DNA of 64,000 bases from Prevotella sp. Lineage in GTDB: Bacteria; Bacteroidota; Bacteroidia; Bacteroidales; Bacteroidaceae. Positions 59,701 to 64,000 of this stretch are shown here, one piece after another. Position numbers and translations under genes: made by a program. Location of the stretch: NCBI GenBank assembly GCA_017619375.1, contig JAFZSL010000054.1:1-64000 (forward strand), in the 5' to 3' direction. Under the pieces are notes generated by a model. The model had not been told where the DNA came from. It was given only the letters and a program-made list of their open reading frames with translations, and did not search any database. Positions within the stretch are counted from its first letter, which is position 1. Each line of letters begins with the position of its first letter.

Positions 59701-62700
59701 CCTCTGGTGTGACTTTCTCGGGATATGTGTTCTACGAAGGAACAAAGATTCCTGTAAGAGGTGTTAACTTCATAGTCAACAATAGGCAGGTAGGCACAGC
59801 TTCAGGTACCAGTCTGGAAACAGACCACGATGGCAAGTTCTCCTTCTATGTGCCCACGGGCATCAACTTGGAGATTAGACCTGTCATGGCTGGACATAAG
59901 TTCGAAGACACACAGGTTTACAACCATCTGTTCACCCAAAAGGTGGATGAGTATTTCTTCTATGACGACACCAAGGTGAAACTCATCGGCCGTATGGTGG
60001 GTGGTATGGACCAAGGTGGCTTGCCACTCGACAACAGTCTCTCGCGCAACAACCTGGGCGACAACCTAACGATGACCCTCGCTCTGGAAGGAGACAATGG
60101 TTCGCAACTCGTCTATGATGTGCTGAACCCCTCCAAGAGTGAGCGCGACACCGTGTTCGTCCACAATTCCCACGACGGGAAGACCTATAAGACTTCCATG
60201 CACACCACACGCCGGCAAATCACCATTCATCCCGACCAGACCACGGGTGAATACGTCGCATATCTCCCACCGGTGAAATGGAAAGTGCAACACCTCTCGT
60301 GTTCCGGTTACTCCACGCTCTTCCCAGAAGGGAAGATCAGCGACGTCATCGACCTCACCGACGCGCTCAACAAGGATACAGTTATCGTGGAAGGAGACTT
60401 CCCCATCCTCTCTGGCAAGGAAATCATCCATGACCCAATGGTGGTGTACAATGCCATCTACAACTGCATCTACCACACGCCCACGCTGCTCACCTACAAG
60501 CAGATGGGTATGGATAATTTCGGTTACTTAGGCGACCTGAATTATGTCGCTCGCAACATGTCGGGCGACAAGGTGACAGTCCCGTTGGTTTATCAGGTGG
60601 AAACACATCCCAACAACCCCAATGACACCACTGTTGTCATGCAGACGAAGTACACCTTCGGCTATCCGGTTTTCAGCATCGAGAAGAAATACCCCTTCCG
60701 CATAGCTGCCGTGGAGAAGTATTATTGGAACAACAATCTCTCCAGCGACACGGTTGATGTCGTCAGACTCAGTGGTGGCAAGGTGACCATCCACAATGGC
60801 ATGGTAAGCTCTACACATAACGAGACGGTGGAGCTCGACTCCATCGGACAGGCCATCGTCAAGATTGGTGCGGAGAAGATACCTTATCTGCTCACCCAGA
60901 AGGACGCCCTGCGCACTGTCAACATGACTTTGGAAAGGGATGGCACCATCTATGAGGCCGAACCTTTGAGGGCTTACGTCTTCAACATTTATCCAATGAA
61001 GAACGGGACCGACATCCTCAGTGTCAACCAACCCGTACTTGTAGATATCCTTCGCGACCCGCCGGGAAGCGGAAGCTCCGCCAAACTTAGCAAGGGCTCC
61101 ACGCTCAAATACTCCTATTCCATGGATATGAATTGGGCGGCAGGACTTGAGTTCTCCATCAAGAAAGGCACCGCACTGGCCTCCTTCTATGGAGCCGTGG
61201 CGGCACCGATGGGCGCCGGTGTGACTTCAGGTGTCAACACAGGAGCCGAAACATCCTTCGAAGTAGGCATCAACCTTGTGTTCTCCGGGAGTGGCAAACG
61301 TGCTTTCGAGTATTCCATGACCGCCACCGAAGACATTTCCACCAATAGCTCTGGCGACGTAGTGGGTGCCGACGGCGACGTGTATATCGGCGTCGAGCAA
61401 AACATTGTGGTGAAGCCTGCGTACACCATTAGGGCCATCCCCGACAGTCACTTCAAGCAGATGGGTGGACAGCTGGCCGCCAACCGCATGGTGGAAATCG
61501 CACAAGGTACGGATGAGAACGACTCCATCTATCACCTCGTACGCGATGAGTCGCTTACCTATGGACCGACCATCAAGTCGTCATTCCACCACTCTCAATT
61601 GTATATCATCTCCACCCTCATTCCAGAATTGGTCAACCAATGCAAGTCGTTGATGTTCACAGGTACCATGGCAGAGGCCAAGGCACAAGCCGACTACACG
61701 GGCAAGCCCGTCTATCTGGCTCTCGTCAGCCCGGATGATGAGGAACACTTCGGAGTGATGAACAAGAAAAACGGCCAATACTACCGTTACACCAGCACCA
61801 TGCCCGACGAGGAAGGCATGAACTACCGCATTGTGATGCCATCCGGTGCCAAGCCCGAAGAACTCGTCGATGAGGTGCAGCAGTATTGCGCCAGCCTCCA
61901 GTCTTGGATTGGCATGATCGCACAGAACGAAGGTGAGAAACTGTCTGCTACCGAACTGGTCAGCAACTACGTCGTCGATGGCGGCGTGGGAGACGTCAAT
62001 TATGAAGAGGAATACAGTAGCGAATACTCTTGCATGAACTCCATGGTGTGGCCTGTATCAGGACTCACCGATGAATATTTTGACAGCACGGGTGCAAATA
62101 CCGCCCTCACCATCGTACAGGTGGTCGGGCCTGTTGTCGCCAAGTTCCTTGGCAGCATCTTGAGCACTTCCACAGGCGGACTCAACTCAGGTTCAGAAGT
62201 GGGGGCCAAAGTGGAGTTCATAGGAGCACTCTTCGAGTTCGGTCTCGTACCTGCACTTTCCTACGAAGTCAAACCCGAATGGGAAACTACCAATTCCTAT
62301 AGCCGAAAGGAAAGCTTCTCCATCAGCATGGACCTCAAGAGTCACCTGAGTGTGGATGTCTATCGCGTGAAGAACGAGCCGCCTAAAGACTTGGCGAATG
62401 GCGCTTTGGATGTGTGCACCAGCGATAACTTCTACGACCAGGTGGAATATAATGAAGATTACCTCAAGCGTCATCTCGACATGGACGATTTACGATACTC
62501 CAGGGGCTTTGTCTATCGCACACGCGGTGGTGCCACCTGCCGTCCGTGGGAGGATGAGCGCAGGACACTCTTCTATCAGCCGGGACAAATTCTCGATGAG
62601 GCCACCAAGAAGATAGAGAACCCGGGCATCAAGCTCGACAAACAATCCATCAGTGGTGTGCCACATAACGAACCTGCTCGATTCAAGATCTACCTCACCA

Positions 62701-64000
62701 ATGAGACCCAGCAGCCGGAAAACACCTACGACTACTACCATCTCTACATGGAGGAGGCAACCAATCCCAAGGGTGCCAAGCTCATGGTCGATGGCATGCC
62801 GCTTACAGGTACTGGACGTGTCGTCAAGGTGCTGCCCGGAGAGGTGACTGAGAAAGTGCTCGAGGTATATGCAGGAGAAGATTTCGATTATGAAAACATC
62901 GTCATCGGCCTCAGTAGCACGGAAGGTGAGAAATTCGCAGACAGCGAAGCTTCCTTCGACGTGCATTACCTCCGAGAAGCAGGTTATGTCAACATCTCGA
63001 CACCGGGTGACAAGTGGATTCTCAACACCGATGCACAGTACGACGAGAAGTTCGGCTACTTCCTTCCCGTGGTCATCGACGGGTTCGACAAGCATCAGAA
63101 GAATTTCGACCACATCGAGTTCCAATACAAGGAAACCACTCGTGGAGATGAGTACTGGACCAACCTATGCTCCTATTATGCCAGCGACTCGCTCTTTGTT
63201 TTGGCCAATGGCGTGAAAGAGATGATACCTGAAAACGGGCATATCACCACACAGTTCTTCGGAGAGAAGATTGTCATGGAGAAGGCATACGACCTCAGGG
63301 CCGTGCTCTTCTGCCGCAACGGCAATAGTTTCCTCACCTCTTCGTCGAAGGTGCTCAGCGGTATCAAGGACACCAGGAGACCTCAAATCTTCGGTACACC
63401 GGAACCCAAGGACGGCGTCATCGACATCGGAGACGACATTGTGTTCAATTTCTCCGAGGACATCGAGTACAACTACTTGAACACTGCCAATTTTGAAGTC
63501 AAGGGCGAAGTCAACAACAACTACCTCACCGAGGATGTTTCCATCAGATTTGACAACAAGGCCAGCCTTGAAACCTCCGCACGGCGCAACTTCAACGCCA
63601 AGGATATCACCCTCGAGGTGATGATCAAACCCGACGACACAGGCAAAGACATGCCAATCTTCTCCCATGGCACCAATGGCAAGAAACTACAACTCTGGTA
63701 CACCAAGGAACACCAGCTCCGGGCTGTGGTCGATGACAAGGTCTTTACTACCGCTGCCACTCTCACGCCCAATGTCTTCACACCGGTGGCCTTGGTGCTC
63801 AGACATCTCACCGAGTCAAAGGAAGACAGCTGCCAGATTGAGCTTTACAACGGTGGGACAAGACTCCTCTTAGAAAAATTGGAGGAACCCTACACCAGCA
63901 CCAGCACCCTCGTCTTCGGACGCACCAACGAGGTGGATCGCAACACCAGCAAATTCTACCAGGGAAATATGATGGAGGCTCGTCTGTGGTACCGTGCACT
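56739..64000 (+). CDS. Giant exported multidomain protein, incomplete at the window edge
   Basis: An uninterrupted frame of 2,420 codons from ATG at 56739, still open at 64000. A signal peptide ends near GGIHA. Visible modules: a beta-rich N-part (about 30-560); a short right-handed-helix-like stretch (about 575-690: GTINGNGFTITI, VQNLIIDGRF); a fibronectin-III-like domain (about 815-885, SSVYLTWDTDGGPIDYFQVM); carboxypeptidase-regulatory-like units (about 895-1,010, VEGYLRYMDGT, SGYVFYEGTKIPVRG); a glycine-rich segment with hydrophobic helices (about 1,450-1,510 and 1,785-1,850); an Ig-like piece (about 2,225-2,270); and a laminin-G-like domain from about 2,280 (ITLEVMIKPDDTG ... NMMEARLWYRAL). 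This fits a very large surface adhesin or scaffold. Its C-terminus, and so any sorting tail, is outside the window. Confidence 0.85.
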   Translation, partial: MKKMYHEHLRVGWFALLLTILATALPGGIHAENWVGQPGNFTIRQEAEGVLRFELPVYDQEGSDTWITSGKIFFEGPGVSKSQFIEWYAHNYNNDIPSGQKYTNTRVNLQVDGTATVIRSENSSYPDSDIELNKGAENYFNTWRYAQTEHMVLVLNWKVPLELRGKTLTFSFDVKGKGNGNYQNIYTINVPQKTIDMMAAPTVMKPMVTQAMVMEDAEYQGYLVVPWMIPVDSSKVTKVWYKYKNGNGNYRTQDLETNSSGFAKLYPDDAYREFQIICDYIDTEGNQMTGIASDPEDISMIHRAEDFKAKAKNDAKATVNISWNVKETEYEDFMEGDVFQIQRSMTGRDEDFVDLGFEMYEQGKGQYAYVDSTLVEALRTYNIDQATGKVDVSYRIRRGVSSLWGWEWGRAYNPTVAKASLEGQRPIKLMEVSDASTNWVSKDDHTIYVKWQYVSNDKYDLVWDDRAEFELSVLMYNRDNELVDSIIYDISDSEKAAKRINLTLPRSCVTYKLFFHTKKGQSPIPYEGFVPVASAEDWEVVAKRVLNGEKAVKVSLVSNIQLPENFTPLGKDFYTPFEGTINGNGFTITIDAQKPLITYANNITVQNLIIDGRFTCMRGSALAKEIYNSEIKNCVVKVDFTNENPFFSSTYEPSSLSVFSMESYDVKYSNCLFTGKIPDVYYWYGFDAKPNSKTSFHSCVNAPEECNAGPSNFDFYQYGSVYNLTMENCFYSSTSQMNHQDASELPENVNVLLSFLGKDWMECAEQPGVKPIMTLSRNMDGTSYEVFNWDNDKFYFESSGKVLKNSLVAQTRHSSVYLTWDTDGGPIDYFQVMRREKNSKSWTIVEPNLAEMSYEDTSVSPIIDYIYKVRSAVDCEGTHYEETDSVPGACKHVGKVEGYLRYMDGTAVSEMEVIVQRGGQTVAHTYTDINGHYVIDDIPYDGQPSITYTIAPISNPQIHGSVTFEKGSYQVTFNEKSNYTEVPDFVVTSGVTFSGYVFYEGTKIPVRGVNFIVNNRQVGTASGTSLETDHDGKFSFYVPTGINLEIRPVMAGHKFEDTQVYNHLFTQKVDEYFFYDDTKVKLIGRMVGGMDQGGLPLDNSLSRNNLGDNLTMTLALEGDNGSQLVYDVLNPSKSERDTVFVHNSHDGKTYKTSMHTTRRQITIHPDQTTGEYVAYLPPVKWKVQHLSCSGYSTLFPEGKISDVIDLTDALNKDTVIVEGDFPILSGKEIIHDPMVVYNAIYNCIYHTPTLLTYKQMGMDNFGYLGDLNYVARNMSGDKVTVPLVYQVETHPNNPNDTTVVMQTKYTFGYPVFSIEKKYPFRIAAVEKYYWNNNLSSDTVDVVRLSGGKVTIHNGMVSSTHNETVELDSIGQAIVKIGAEKIPYLLTQKDALRTVNMTLERDGTIYEAEPLRAYVFNIYPMKNGTDILSVNQPVLVDILRDPPGSGSSAKLSKGSTLKYSYSMDMNWAAGLEFSIKKGTALASFYGAVAAPMGAGVTSGVNTGAETSFEVGINLVFSGSGKRAFEYSMTATEDISTNSSGDVVGADGDVYIGVEQNIVVKPAYTIRAIPDSHFKQMGGQLAANRMVEIAQGTDENDSIYHLVRDESLTYGPTIKSSFHHSQLYIISTLIPELVNQCKSLMFTGTMAEAKAQADYTGKPVYLALVSPDDEEHFGVMNKKNGQYYRYTSTMPDEEGMNYRIVMPSGAKPEELVDEVQQYCASLQSWIGMIAQNEGEKLSATELVSNYVVDGGVGDVNYEEEYSSEYSCMNSMVWPVSGLTDEYFDSTGANTALTIVQVVGPVVAKFLGSILSTSTGGLNSGSEVGAKVEFIGALFEFGLVPALSYEVKPEWETTNSYSRKESFSISMDLKSHLSVDVYRVKNEPPKDLANGALDVCTSDNFYDQVEYNEDYLKRHLDMDDLRYSRGFVYRTRGGATCRPWEDERRTLFYQPGQILDEATKKIENPGIKLDKQSISGVPHNEPARFKIYLTNETQQPENTYDYYHLYMEEATNPKGAKLMVDGMPLTGTGRVVKVLPGEVTEKVLEVYAGEDFDYENIVIGLSSTEGEKFADSEASFDVHYLREAGYVNISTPGDKWILNTDAQYDEKFGYFLPVVIDGFDKHQKNFDHIEFQYKETTRGDEYWTNLCSYYASDSLFVLANGVKEMIPENGHITTQFFGEKIVMEKAYDLRAVLFCRNGNSFLTSSSKVLSGIKDTRRPQIFGTPEPKDGVIDIGDDIVFNFSEDIEYNYLNTANFEVKGEVNNNYLTEDVSIRFDNKASLETSARRNFNAKDITLEVMIKPDDTGKDMPIFSHGTNGKKLQLWYTKEHQLRAVVDDKVFTTAATLTPNVFTPVALVLRHLTESKEDSCQIELYNGGTRLLLEKLEEPYTSTSTLVFGRTNEVDRNTSKFYQGNMMEARLWYRA

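Overview
The window looks like chromosomal DNA of a gut-type Bacteroidales bacterium, most likely a Prevotellaceae member. The reasons are: SusC/SusD genes, Bacteroidetes -7 boxes of the form TAnnTTTG, many SPII lipoproteins, ECF sigma/anti-sigma pairs next to outer-membrane barrels, a BspA-type leucine-rich-repeat protein, DUF4139/DUF4974-type proteins and carboxypeptidase-regulatory-like N-termini on barrels. All calls were made by eye from the sequence and translations; no database search was run.

Layout. (1) 1-2.95 kb: a WYL-type regulator remnant, then a minus-strand tRNA array (Arg, a tRNA-like gene, Gln, Arg, His, Glu, Lys, Cys) carrying two copies of a ~65-bp hairpin element, one of which splits tRNA-Cys in its T stem; then hsp20, a 5'-nucleotidase fragment and a small membrane protein. 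(2) 3.4-22.8 kb: a polysaccharide/glycan utilisation region with GH28, a SusC-like receptor with an unusual C-terminal OmpA domain, SusD, a terminator, then two overlapping GH92 genes (the second fused to a histidine acid phosphatase), GH89, a heparan-alpha-glucosaminide acetyltransferase homologue, an unknown secreted protein and a GH13 lipoprotein. The enzyme set suggests host or yeast glycans (alpha-mannosides, alpha-GlcNAc). (3) 22.8-28.7 kb: an RNA 2',3'-phosphodiesterase-like protein, an NTF2-like lipoprotein, an unknown single-pass membrane protein with a duplicated C-terminal domain, and a BspA-type LRR protein.

(4) 28.8-38.9 kb: a regulatory block. An ECF sigma factor and an anti-sigma factor with a TonB-plug-like tail lie divergent from a Crp/Fnr-type regulator. 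The same promoter cassette (18-bp palindrome TCTGAACATTTGTTCAGA plus a conserved ECF-like promoter) occurs three times: before the sigma gene, before a decayed sigma copy, and before a large outer-membrane barrel gene at 36090. Between them sits a second sigma/anti-sigma operon whose third gene contains a short in-frame piece nearly identical to the GH92 gene 19 kb away. (5) 38.9-40.1 kb: IS3 transposase and other gene scraps next to tRNA-Ser.

(6) 40.1-45 kb: a LmbE/PIG-L deacetylase lacking its usual NagB half, and a minus-strand run with a CE1 esterase and small exported proteins. (7) 45.1-49.1 kb: a complete sigma/anti-sigma/STN-barrel operon. (8) 49.2-56.5 kb: an exported flavodoxin flanked by short tandem repeats, a DUF4139 protein carrying a SusC-like insert, a dynamin-like GTPase paired with a membrane partner, a YiiX-type peptidase and a small lipoprotein. 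(9) 56.7 kb to the edge: one open frame of more than 2,420 codons for a giant exported multidomain protein that runs out of the window.
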